From positions 205,427,262-205,491,261 of the forward strand of contig CM062292.1 in the NCBI GenBank assembly GCA_031216915.1: a stretch of 64,000 bases of DNA. The letters are read 5' to 3'. The notes below the pieces were generated by a model. It saw only the letters and a list, made by a program, of their open reading frames with translations, had not been told where the DNA came from and made no database searches. Each line of letters opens with the position of its first letter. Position 1 is the first letter of the stretch. Origin of the DNA: Pictodentalium vernedei. Its lineage: Eukaryota > Mollusca > Scaphopoda > Dentaliida > Dentaliidae. Position numbers and translations under genes: made by a program. Below, piece by piece: positions 1 through 13,000 of this stretch.

Positions 1-130
1 ACTTTAAAATCGGTTGGGTTAAAAATTAACCCAAATCAACTGTGTTCAGTGAATATGAACCCAACTGGTTCATATTCACTCAATCCAGTTAATTTTGGTT
101 CATTTTTAACCCACCTGAGTTTAGAGTGGT
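1..130. mobile_element. Hairpin MITE family H, copy 1 (left end cut by window)
   Basis: The inner palindrome GTTGGGTTAAAAATTAACCC and a mirror-image right arm ending GAGTTTAGAGTGG form a foldback. A second copy of the same design lies at 36793-36875. Confidence 0.7.
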
Positions 131-880
131 GTGTTCCACATATATGACCTCTGGGTTCTATAGTTATAATTCGTCTCTTCTTGGGTGCAATTCCATCACA
201 AATGGTTCAAACGTCACTAAATGTCTGCTTGAAACAATCATCGCCATATATAGAATACCACAATGTCTACTACGATTGGACAAGAAATTTCCAACTGTTG
301 GTAGTTTCTTAATTTCTAACTGTTCAACATTTTACTCGTGATTCGGGGAGGAGGCAGCAGTTCATTTTCCAGCAGACGAAATCGTAGTTTTCATTCAATG
401 TTACTTAGCTTCAGTGGAAATAAATTCGTGTGTAGAAAATAGTATTGTTGAATGCAGAGGATGAGAATTGTGACGGAAATAGGATGATACTTAACACAGT
501 GTCTTCCGGAACTACATATGGTAACAAACATTAGATATTGAGAAATTATTTCAGCAGCCGTTGAAATGGTCTTTAGTATTGATAGTATTAAATCGGGATG
601 TTTTCAGCAATGATGACTGCACAACTCTTTTTCCTCCGATGACATGTGATCTACATGAATCACCCTTATGGAATGCGATGGCCATGTATGATTTTGTAAT
701 TCATTCACATTTTCTCGTATTCGGAAAAGCTAACCAAAGTGTAAATACGTTAAATTGTGAGAAAATATTGCGGAAAGAAGATCCGGGATCAAACCGCGGT
801 CGAGGAAAGTTCTCTAGGTGTCCGAAAATTCTCATCAATTGTGGGGTTGATTCTGTCACAGCGTACAGTCCTAAATGGGT
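131..880. other. No gene recognised
   Basis: About 750 bases to the left of exon 11. Both strands were read for the missing last exon of the LolA-like gene and no convincing splice-bounded frame was found. The short frames on both strands lack support. Confidence 0.6.
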
Positions 881-890
881 AGGGACATAC

Positions 891-1004
891 AATGGTTGTC
901 CTCTGTGGTGGGAAAGAGACACACTCCGTGCAGGCTAAAGTTCCTTCGTAGTATCCGCGATAGCGAGGCCACGAAGTTGCCACTGCTAAGGTCATCCCAC
1001 ACAT
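891..1004 (-). CDS. Probable exon 11 of LolA-like gene
   Basis: Candidate continuation: the acceptor GGCGCAG precedes 1004 in phase 1 and opens VWDDLSSGNFVASLSRILRR..., ending at a GTATGT donor after 891 (phase 1). The amphipathic L-x3-NF-x3-L pattern resembles the stretch that follows LPG in relatives. The match is loose, and other acceptors in 500-2300 cannot be excluded. Confidence 0.5.
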
Positions 1005-4000
1005 CTGCGCCATTAGAACAAGGAGAGGAGTTAATATAAGGTGCATAACATGTTCGCCAATCCTTGTAAGACAAATAAGCTTTAAAAAATATATTGTTGA
1101 GTTTCTAATAGTTACCAATCGAGCTGGGGGCATTTCTGAATTTCAATAAGCTGCCAAATGCGATGAGTGGCACCCAGACCCTAGAGGCGTGGTGTTAAAA
1201 CATATGACAGGTTTTTCATAATCATGAATAGTGACAGCGAGGTTGGCAACCACCTCACTCCTGTGTTTCATACAATCAACAAAAGGTACGAACTCGGGTA
1301 CTCATAATGGATAAGAGGGTTCCAATTGATGTTACTTTTAAACTCGGTCCTTTGTCCTATCAAGTATATAAAGATGGTTTCTACCCACGAAAATACAAAA
1401 CATTTAGGCTGTAATCATCCCTCCCCTGCAGAATAGTCTTAACCCTCGAAGCCAAAAGGACTATTTTCCCGACCAAGGTCTTGGCATACACATCATCTTT
1501 AAAAAAGTAAATTTAATTGCTAGTTGGCCAATGAATTTGTGAAGTAAAGCAATGAGTTTTTCAAAAGGCTGTATCTTGAAATTATTAATTGCACTGTCTA
1601 AAAATAGAATACGGATGGAAGAGATCATTAATATTTAAAGAGTAAATAAAGAGTCAGTCTTCTTGTTGAGAGACTATGCATATACTGACTTAACGACAAT
1701 TCAGTATTGACTGAAGGTTTTGTTTGCTTTATTGGGATGCACCGTCACTTTATCGGGGTTTCGCAACAACCAGGATCATATCGTGTAGGACAGTTTTATG
1801 GGTGGAGGAATCCAAAGTACCCAGAGAGAACCATCGAGCACCGACGAGTATGTCAGACTCTCCACCTTACTAACTCAACATAAGCCGTCTCAGTCGTGTT
1901 TGAAGACAAGTTTGACATCATCGCGCGGCACACTTTTTTACACTGTGCATGTACTGTACCCTCTACTTGGGCAAACGGTAATATTCCTTTACCCAACGCA
2001 GACGATATCAAAAATTATAATTTTTAATATTTTTTTTAATTTTCAAAACATTTCAACCAAACCATATCGTGTAACCATCCATTGGAACGAACTCATTCCA
2101 ATAGGGGCGGGGGCGGGGGGGGGGGGGGGGGAGGGTCACAAAAAATATTTTTTTCAGCTGCAGAATTTGTATATTATGCGGCGGGCGGATGCGACCGATA
2201 CGTTAGTAAAGAGTTAAGTGTCTTCGCAAAGGACGAAACACAATTGAAGCGGGTTAGGAACGAACCATCTACCCTTCGATTTCGAAGCCCAGTGTGCTAA
2301 CCAGTGGGCCACAGCGCTCTCCTCGACTGAATCACAATCAAACTAAACGATACAGTAACAAGCAATGTGGACAACTCACCAGGAAGTTGGAATTGAATAT
2401 CTTTGCGCATGGTGTAATTGAAACACGGTAGTAGGTTGAAACTCCACAAATTTGGTTCCTCTTCATCATAGTTATATATGTTATACACCAAATGGAATTG
2501 CAACTGAAACAGAAAGTGTATTTTTACATGTTGAGTACTAAATTATTGTTCAAAAGAATTTGTAGCAACAGTATTTTCTTTAACAGATACCATGCTGCCA
2601 GCAGGGCGTGGGGTGGGGGGGGGGGGGGGGTAGATTTGTAAGATTTTGTTAAAATGTGTTTTGTAGAAATTTATTGGATAGTGTCATTAGACACTCTCCA
2701 ATAAATTTAAACAAAATAATTTATGTGAACATTTTTATTCCATTGCTTAGCTAAGGACAAGCTAATGTATACAGTATACAAAATGTACGACGGAAACACG
2801 TATCATCATAGCAACATGCATGCGCACTAAAACCACATATCACTATGGGTATGACGTCACAAGATGGACAGCGTGGTCCGGCAACTATGAGTTGAAGCAT
2901 ATGAGACATACTACTCAGACGGAACACGTAGAAAGTCACTAAGAATCCAAGTAATTAATATTACACAGATTGAGGGGTGGGGGGGGGGGGGTGGTGAGCT
3001 AATATGATGTATGTGGTGGTATTAACGCTAGCCCGATTTGGAGCTCACTGTTACCAAATTTATCGTATCAGGGTCAGCATAAGCAAAATGTGTAAAAACT
3101 ATATCTTTCCAATACCCTTTCCTCTATCGTTCCTTGGGTGCATCAAGGCGCCTTGCAATAAGTACCTTGTTTCTCCCACTATCCTAGCAACTGCAGTGAT
3201 CAGTGAACAATGGAACTCTGATTTGTTCATTTTAATTTCAACATGCTGGACACGTCGAAACGGAGATCATTCTAACAATAATCAGCTGAGTGTGTAAATT
3301 TATATACACTACTTGCAGATGGTCTGTTAAATCCGATGAAAATCCCATAAATTTTAGGAGGAAAGACAGAGATATGTCATTCTGGTGATCAATACATGGT
3401 ATCATAACAGTGTGTTGATCCGTGTCGTAGTATCACGTCGAGTTAAAATGGCCAGATTGTCGGATCACACGATCTGCCGCAGGCACACACTGTTATGATG
3501 AAAGGTTTATTTTATGTGACTGACACACTAACAGTAACTTAATTTGCTTACCTCAATTTACTTATTCCCTTGAAAGCCGAACATAAAAATAGCAGACAAA
3601 ACTTTGTAAACAACGGCAACTCCTTCCCCAGTTACGAAGTCTATTTTTAACCGATAAATAGTCCGACGTCATTCATCCGGAAATTCTCGGAAATTTCAGT
3701 AGAAGTGTGATATGGATTTTTGATCCGGAAAAATCTCACCTGGCCTGGTGTGATTCCACAGTCTGGATAAAATTGTCAAACAGTAGTGGTATTTAGTGTA
3801 AAAATATCATAGTCACGTAATAAAGGTAGATATTTAATGAGAGAAGACGGAGTATAAAAGTGATTTACCTTCTCTGAGTACACCTCTAACATTACAGGCT
3901 GTCCAAAAGAATAAGTTTCTCCAGCGTTGTCTGACCATGCTTGCTGTAAATAAAAAATACATTTCATCAAATTATCGAAAAAAAATGTTCTCTCGTGGTT

Positions 4001-7000
4001 GCAATAAACTCAGATATATATATATATATATTTATCGTGACATCTTTGTTCGTGCCAGCCCCAGTTCAGTCAATTTAGAACTTGGTGATAGCTATGGCTG
4101 TGGAATGGCAAGTTGTAAAAGGTGTACCATTATGCATGCATTCGATTCATTCAACAGTATCAACACTGGGTAAACATTTAAACTTTTTTTGCCTCGACAC
4201 GTGCAAAATTTCAAATGTGGTTTAGTAACTTCAATGTGGTTGTTATCAAATCCAGTATGTTGGCGAAACCTGTACCCCTTTCCACAAAGGGTTGAACAAG
4301 CATCTGTCATTCAAAAAATGGAACGTGACTGTGCTATTACATGACACAGCATGTCGACTGGTCACGATTTTAATTCATTCCAGGCCTTAATCATTGACTC
4401 AAAGCCGAATGGACAAAAGCTGAGCGCGTCTCTCGGGAAAACATTCTGGATCGAACAGCTATGCACTTACAAACCTCTCGGCCTAACCAGAACTTCCAGC
4501 AAATCTTAATTCCTCTAAGGTTTTTGTATAGTATGTTGCCATCAGGTAACATAATTCTGAGAGTTACGGGTGATAAGAATCTTTTTCAACGTTTTCCAAT
4601 AGTATTTTTTACCTTTTACTTTCATTTTTTGCAATTTGTTTTTCATTTCGGATTGCATGCCACATCTGTTAAGTCAGAACCTTGCTTGCGAGAATTGTTA
4701 GTGCTACATTTCGTTTCTTTCATTGTTTGCATTTATCTTTTCAGTGTCTGTACCCTGATGAAGGTATTCGGCAGACCGAAAGTTTGGTCAAAATTGTTTT
4801 TTTCTGTACTGTTTGAGCTTATATTTGGCGAATACATTATATATAATAAACAAATATCCAAGCGTCAGCGTACATCTTCAGTCCTTCTGAGAACTTAAAT
4901 TTTATAAAATAAAAAGTGTGTTGCAATGTTCTCCAGTGTATCGGAAGGCCCAAAGTGTATGTGTGCTTATCGTAAGTTTTCCAAGTATTGGTTTCCGGTA
5001 TTCGATTTTTGACAGTGGCAAACAATTTGTTAGATTTTTTACCAATTAACAGCAATGAAATATAAATATAGCATTTTTTAATCCGCAGTTTGATCCCTTG
5101 CATTAAATCGTGAAGTTTTGATTTGTTACAGAAAATGACATTTGCGCACTTTGTCATAGTTTTCCGATTTTCTGATCCTCTTTTCACAAAGTTGTGGGAA
5201 AACAAAAAAAAATAAAAACACTTTTACATTGAAGAATATACATAGGTTTCCGTTGCAGCATGTCGAAAGAATATTTGATACACGTCTGTTCTACGAAATC
5301 CTCATCTACAGCCACACCGAACCATGCGGAACATGAAAAGCTGTTCCGCACACATGAGTGGAACAGAAATCGTTGACGGACGTTTTTAAAATAGAAGCGC
5401 AATTTCATTGGATTCGTCTACTGGCACATAGAATACGTTGGAAATCAGGGGACGAGTTGTCAAATGAATTTCTGAGCGTCCTTCTAATAATTGCTTTTAT
5501 AGACGTGAAGGCGTGTAATAATCACATAACGACACACGCGTGTGAATGGGTTAATCGATATGACACTTGTGCCATCGCGGAAGGATAAAACTGGAGGCCT
5601 ATCGCCTCTCGTTTTATCCTTCAGCGCTAGCACTCGTGCCATATCGATTAACCCTTCAAACGCAATAAGGATCGTAAGACACAGATTCACCATTGTAGAC
5701 TTCGCCTATGCTGCAGTAACCTAAATGACCACTTGTTTAGAAATTACTTATCAGATTCTCCTGACTGTTCGTGTGGCACCCGTGAAACAAGCGACCATTT
5801 CTTATTCCATTGTCCGATTTATGCAGATATTAGAGTTAATACACTGGCTACCCTTCCTTTCACAATTACCACGGACATACTACTAAATGGATGTGTAATG
5901 TATACCGTGGAAAGTAACATAGAAATCATTGAAAAACTGCACAATTATATAAGTACCACAAAAAGATTTTACTGAATGTTCGTGCTGTGAACCTCTTCCG
6001 TTAACCAAATGGTGCATCGTGCCAAAGCAGGATTGGGAACAAAAACGCGGGCATTGTTTCGACAAGTGAGCGTTGCAGACCTGACGCAGATGCTCACTCA
6101 TCGGAGTACAGCAGGGCTGTTCCCACGACACCCTCTCACCAAATTCCATTGGGGCTTTACCTATCCGTGTGAGTAATCGGACCTCCGGGTGAGATCCTTT
6201 TGTTAAACGCTCTTCACCACTTAATTCGTCTACATGTACTTAAGCTGACCTCATTGCAGCGTCAACTGTCTCTCCCATTCCGCGACACTTAAGGAAACAG
6301 CTGCCTTGACCCTGGGTATTCTCTGTCCTTTACCCCTTCTTTTACAACTATTCTCAAAATAATTTCATGATGATAAAAGTGTATTAAATGCCATGAAAGT
6401 TTACTGTGCGTGTTGCCAGTTGGAAACAGCTTACATAAGTTTCTTCTTGCTGCTGAATCCAGATTTCACAAGCTCTTGTTAAATCATGTTATTTCATATC
6501 TTGTGCACCTGTATTTATTTATGAAATAAAATAATGTTTAAACTAACCCATTCACACGCGTGTGTTGTTCTGCGTATTTTTCGACGGGTGCTTTTATATA
6601 TTTGTCATGCGTTTGAGTGTATTTGTATCTTTTGGTGCGGATGGTGGAGAGTGCGTATGTATGCATGATTTTACAATCTCTACCGTCTTTGCATATTCTT
6701 CGGAAGACACCTCCAATGTTGCGTAAAAAATGTGATTTGTTGTAAAACCTCACCATATGTGTTTTCCTACAATATAAGCAAGTGAGAAAGATATGTTCGT
6801 AGTGTTCGGTCCCATACAAGAAAACACCTATAACCCGTATGTGTGTGGAGCAATTGAGTTTTCTTTTTAGGCGGTATCTGTTGAATCGGGCTGGATATTT
6901 GTAACACAGAGAATGAAGAAGGGGAAATGTGTACAGCAGCGTATTTCCTTGTGAGTTTGGAAATTGGTTGCTCTCTGACCACGAATGTTGTATGTTCCGG

Positions 7001-10000
7001 AATGAACTCTTACCCTGGCAAAATACCATTCCCACGTTGTATTTAAATTATGCGTGCCAGGTGGCCAGTCATTTCGTCTTGCAATCCACACATCACAGTC
7101 TATATTTCTTGCTTTTCTCTGAAAGTACAGCAAAAAAGCCTACATTAAGCAAAAATGTGACATGCAGACGCATTTGTGAAAGTTTGTGTAGAAAACTTAA
7201 AAATAGACTCTCTTGTTTCTATTATTTTGATAATAATAGTTAGGTAATATGTTTAGATTGATATACAGTACGGCCACCGTTGGCTTGTCACTTTCCACGG
7301 GGGGTGGGGGGGGGGGGGCAATATTTCCAGGGACGCAATGATATTAGATTCCAAGCACTAATTATAGGAATAATCATTAAAAATTTAATTAATGAAACAC
7401 CGGGTACAACCCGGTGCTTCATGAATTAAAATTTTGCTTTTGATGATTTTTAATACCTGGTAAATGCATGGGTGGACATCACTACCCACGCGTGTATTTC
7501 GACCAGTCCACGGTGACTGTAATGTAGCTGTGCGTTTTTGGTATCTGGTTGTTTTAACTGAAATTAAAATACGTTTTAATTGCGACTAAATTCATCACAA
7601 CGCATACAATGAAAAGTAAACCTACTGTTTTCAATAGGGACAAGAATACTCTTATTCGTGATTGCCTGGAAATCTAAGTTTACATATTCTATCTATGTAT
7701 ATTTCCTCTCAGACCAGACCGTGTCATGCACGTAGGACCCTGCGAACCTTCAACGATTCGATTCGACGCCGAGATCGATGGCCTATATTGGGAGCGATAT
7801 GGATCGGCTTCCCGAATCATATATTTCGAATCGTGTAACTCAGGGTTTCTCAAGGAGCGACAATAGGAAGTCATGTCGCCAATACGCAGAATCATGCCGA
7901 AAAAATGAAAGAATATTTTTCTCTTGCGTTTTGGGTTCAATTGGCAAATCAGATTGCTTGTATGCCTTGAAAGTTACGTTGTTACAACGGCACTTATAAA
8001 GTGTAGCAATGTTACTCGTGACCACTTCACCCGCATACTCATGCTGTATGCGGGACGTGCAAGCCGCAATGATATGCATGGTAATTAGTATTTATTCATT
8101 TATTTATTGGAGTTTATAGTTACATACTTATGCACAATGGCTAATCATGGTCGTGACAGTTTTACAGGTGGAGGAAGCCGGAGTACCCGGAGAGAATAAC
8201 CGACCATCGACGAGCAACTGTCAGCTCCTCAACATTCTAAGTCTGTTCAAGCTCCGCTCAAGCAGGGTTACAGCGGTTGAAGACATGTGCATCATTGACA
8301 GGCAGTACGCCTTAGTACACGGCGACATCGTGCCCACATGTAGGCAATCGGGATAAAGTGCCTTGCCGATGGACACAACGCGGGGCGTCCCGGACGGGGA
8401 TCGAACTCGGGACCTCTAGCATAGAAGTCCAACAGTCTACCACTGAGCCACCGTGCTCCCCGCATGGTAATTAGGTTACGAGGTAAAATAACAAGTGACT
8501 TTACGAAAATTGTTTCGCGCTATTTCCGATTCGATTTGGATTAGACGTTGATGTCAACATCGGATCACCCCTATTCGATTCCTGATTCGACTCGAGGACA
8601 GACATTCTGATTCGCAGGGACCTTCATGCACAGCCATACAAAACGATTGTTTGTTATTCGAACACTTTCTGATGTACTGTTATAATACTTGACACGAAAC
8701 GAACGGACGGATATCAAGAATCAGCACTTTCGTCTGTAAAGCCACCAATTACAAAATGGGGTGATATTATTTTACCACCTAAATGTTTATGGGAATTCAT
8801 TGTTTGTCATATGCAAGGTGTGTATAAACTCTATATGGTCTGTCGAAATCTAAACACGGCTGACTGTAAGAGGACTCTTCTCTTCGCTTGTTCATCTTTC
8901 AAAATGTTGGCAGACGATGGCGGCTTCATGTTAAACAAGTAAGGTTTCTATCATTCATTATTCCGCGCAATTTCTGGTTCTCTATATGGAAAATGTTGTA
9001 TACGTAACTTTGTTAGTGAACTAATATGGTATATGTGGCTTCAGTTAATTTCATAATGGCCGAGAGCGCAGCTCTCGGCCAAAATGAAATTAAATGAAAC
9101 GGTATATTTCATATTAGGTGATTAACAAACTGTCTAACTGATAATATTTAGAGGTTATTACATGGTTGGTTTCATATCAGCCCAGATATCAGCCCGTGGT
9201 ACTTTCATATCAGCCCGAGACGAAAGGTCGAAGGCTGGAATGAAATTACCGAAGACTGATATCTCGACCGATATGAAACTTACCAAGTAATAATCTCTTT
9301 ATTTGTTAAACTCAAACAAATAATTACAAAATGTTCTCAGGACTGTTACAGTTTCCTGACAGTGTTAATGTTTCAAATTCGTTTCACAAAATCCGACGTT
9401 TCCTGTCCCCATAGATCAGCTATCTTACGCCTTGTCTTCCCCACTGAGGAAGCCGCGACGTTTGGATAGCTGAACTATCTCTTCCCCAACTTCGATGAAT
9501 CCCCATTTGAGGCTATGCATCTTAGTTTGCGTTGAATTGTATGCACAAGCCACTTCTTTATTCTTCTCTTCATACACGTAATTCTTACTTATTGTCATAA
9601 TTAATTCCTCACCATACAAAAACTTTGCTTCAAAACACTCCATTAAACTGGGTAACGCCAAATTTCCTGATTGCGTTCGACGAATAACAGTGAGTGATTT
9701 CGATGTAAACAAATCAATTGCACCTAGTAACATATTAAGGGCACAACTCTAGCTTGGTTCATATCAGCTGAGATCGAAGTTATAACATTCGGGTTTGAAG
9801 TCATATCTACCGAGTCTGATCATTTTTTGGAAGAAACTCATATCTAATAAATAAACTGAAGTAAATTTTGAATTTTCCACTTGAAACAGCTTCCAATGGA
9901 AATATTTGAATACTCGTCTGACTAGTAAAGCGCGATGCGTTTGTTTCCCATTCCAAATAGTTATTTTTGGCTTCGTTTATTAACACAGCAGTGTGTCGAG

Positions 10001-13000
10001 AGTCATGGACAAAAATTCGTTAACCATTTACCCAACATGAAAAGCAGACGACACTTGCAAACAACATTCTTGAATAACTAATTCTTTCATTTTTTGCCTC
10101 AAAAACATAGGTTATGACCCATCATTGGAACGAGCTCGACGAGGTCGTTCCAAAGAGGGGTCATAACATATGTTTTTGAGACAAAAAAATAAAAAAATAA
10201 TGAAAATTAATTGGCGATTTTTGTGAATAGCGCTGGCCGGTTTTGGCAGTTACATTGGGTAAAGGGTTAAAACAGGAAGGGCTTCGTATCTGGAAGCGGT
10301 GGATAGAGTTTGTACGATTTCCGGTAAAAGCATCATTTCGTGCACTTCGTATTATTAATCCTGGTGGTTAGGTGGTGTTACCAAATGTGACAATTAATGA
10401 TGGGGTATCAAACAGAACTTTCATTCGGCGAACTGTGAAACGATATTATATTATCATATTAATTCATCACGTCAAAAAACGGCAACAACAATACATTTTC
10501 CAACATTATTAAATTCCTTGTGTGCTTAAAACGCAGTTTATGTCACCTCGTTGGAAGGAGCTTTACGGACTTGTCCTAATGAGATGTCATTAGCTGTCTT
10601 GTGAGGCCAACATTTTAACAGTATGCCAGAATTTGGATTTCTATTTCAGTACATAACCTTGGGTAGATTTGGTTACTTTGTTAAGTCAAAACGGTTATCG
10701 TTTCGAAAGGTAAAGCAATACATCCTTTCAACGTGTAGCTGCTGGCATACATGTTGTAAATATTAGCTGCCCAGCCTAACAGACTGGACAATCATAGCTT
10801 CGACGTCAGCTCAGTACTTTCTAGGTATATGCTTATAAAGATGCTATTGGTGTGTGCAAATACTAGATATGAGACGCGATGTCTGGCTACACTCCGCACT
10901 GAGATTTACTGACACAATAATCGACTTTGTTAAATTTAACTGAATGTGTGGTCAGCTTTGAGGTGAAATAATAAATGGTGACAAGAGGAAGCTCAACGTT
11001 CAGCGTGGCTGAGAAAGGTTTCGGGGGGGGGGGGGGAAGTCGTGGCTTCCACTCCAGTAATGTTTCCAGACGGGAACTTTTCATCAGGACTGCAGTCTAA
11101 GATATCAATTTTCTCTTGTTCCTTATCATGACTGGTTGAGGGCTAGATTATTTTTGGTGGTATCAATTTGTTATTCAAAATTTGTTTATTAGAAATTATT
11201 GGAGAGTGTCCGCAGGTACTCTCCAATAACTTGTAATAGAACAAGTTCATATCAACAAAATATTATTTGCGTTTTACTGAATATGAAACTTGAACAAGAA
11301 AAACATTGCCTTTTGATCTGATACCCTCATTTTTCTGAAAACAATGAGAGTGGCTTCTAGCATTCAATCAGTTAAAAGACTAGATTTGATACTGTAACTT
11401 GTGTCCTGAACTTACTCGATCATAAAAATGGAAGCCGGCAGTATCCGATTCTGACTGTTACGGACCCAGCATAACCATTTTGCCATAACTTCGGAGTACC
11501 GGCACCTTACGTGTTAATTAAATAAGAAGTTACGTCATTACTACTATATGTATACTTCATTTGTTTACTAATAAATTTCCAAGAAATCTTGAGTTCTTAA
11601 AATATAATCCCGACTGAATATTTTAACCACATCATCAAGGCACTTCTTCGACAAAGACATGCCTCGATGATGTAGTTGAAATGGTAGTCAGTCGGCACTT
11701 GTGCCATCACAGACAGGACGAAGAGATTTAAGCCCCCAAACCGATCATCTTCGCAACTCCCCTAAGGATGTCAAACCGCTAAAACATAATTTATTTTTGT
11801 GGGTGGTAAGGTATATTGATTGCAAATTCGTGCGCGTCAAAAATATTTTATTCAGACAGTCAACAAATTTGATTACAATTTATAGCCGGTTGGATTATTT
11901 AATATGATGTTGGGAGTTTGGTGTAATTACAAACTTAGCCAACAAGAGGAAGCAAGAAAACCAACGTCTCCGCCCTACATATGATGACTAATGCACGGGC
12001 ATGGAAAAGGCACATGTAATGGACGTGTGCGCCAGATTACTTTCGTTGGGCAGTTACCAAAATTTGCTCTAGTTTTAAGTGATGTGTTCAGCTGTTGTAT
12101 CTTGGCTTGGAATGTCAGTGGAATAACGAACTTTGTTTGGGAATTCATATCAGAACTGTTGTGTGTGACAGTGGTATTTCGCCTGTGGTGGCTTTATACT
12201 TACCTTTCCCTCATATGCATATTTAGTTTTGATAAAATCAAAAAACTGTTCTGCATTTTTTATTTTCACACCCGCTCCATCTATGAAGTTGGCATCAAAT
12301 CCAGTTCGATCTATAGGTTTTACGGTGCAGTTTCCTATTTGTTTATCTATAATATAAGCTACACCTGTAAAATAGGAATAAGTCACGTGATATGTGTATA
12401 GTTAAGACAGTCCTGTCGGTAGACATGGTAAATATTTACATGACCTAGCGAACAAGAAAATGCATAATGGTGTCTCCATATTGCGAACATATTCGAATAA
12501 GTGTGCTGGTTAACCCACTAACGCCGGAAAGATACGACACTTTCAAAAGAAATTCAAGAACGAATAGACATTTTTATTTTTGCCCCAAAACATAGCTTAT
12601 GATCTCTCACTGGAACGAGCTCAACGATATCCTTCCAACGAGAGGTCATAAGCTACATTACGTTAGGTAAACGATTAACCCTTTCAAACAGGTGTGCATC
12701 ATTTTTTGAGTGAAGGACAATTTGGTAATGGAAGAGCAGACGAGATGGAGGGCAAAAAATCTGTAGCAAGGCTCGATAATAATTTAATCCAACAACAGAG
12801 CTGTTGGATTAAATTATTACTGAACCTCCCAACAATCAGGATGGTTGCTCCCATTTCCTCGCTGATAGTATTGACTGAAGCGATACCTTCCGTGCGCCAG
12901 CGTTGAAGGGATTAAGTGAGCGGATGTTTCAGGATAATCTCCAAAATTTGAGGAAAGCGCCTCTCATATTTTGACGTCTATGCTAAAAGAAGATGTGAAA

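Larger units (their letters stand above)
1780..2330 (-). mobile_element. SINE copy 1 interrupted by a TTAA MITE
   Basis: Minus-strand SINE. The tRNA-like head (box A region near 2300-2320) lies at the right and the GGTGGAGGAA...GTACCC 3' domain at the left (1795-1830). Its middle is split by the MITE at 1985-2217. It lies between exons 10 and 11 of the host gene. Confidence 0.75.

Noticed and set aside
4461..4898. 145-codon plus-strand frame as a membrane protein gene
   Set aside because: It overlaps the Penelope-like endonuclease end in another frame and the AT-rich trailer. Hydrophobicity comes from T-rich sequence; no family motif.
6538..7035. 165-codon minus-strand frame
   Set aside because: It runs into the G-family arm at its C terminus and overlaps exon 8 of the LolA-like gene in a different frame; no motif.
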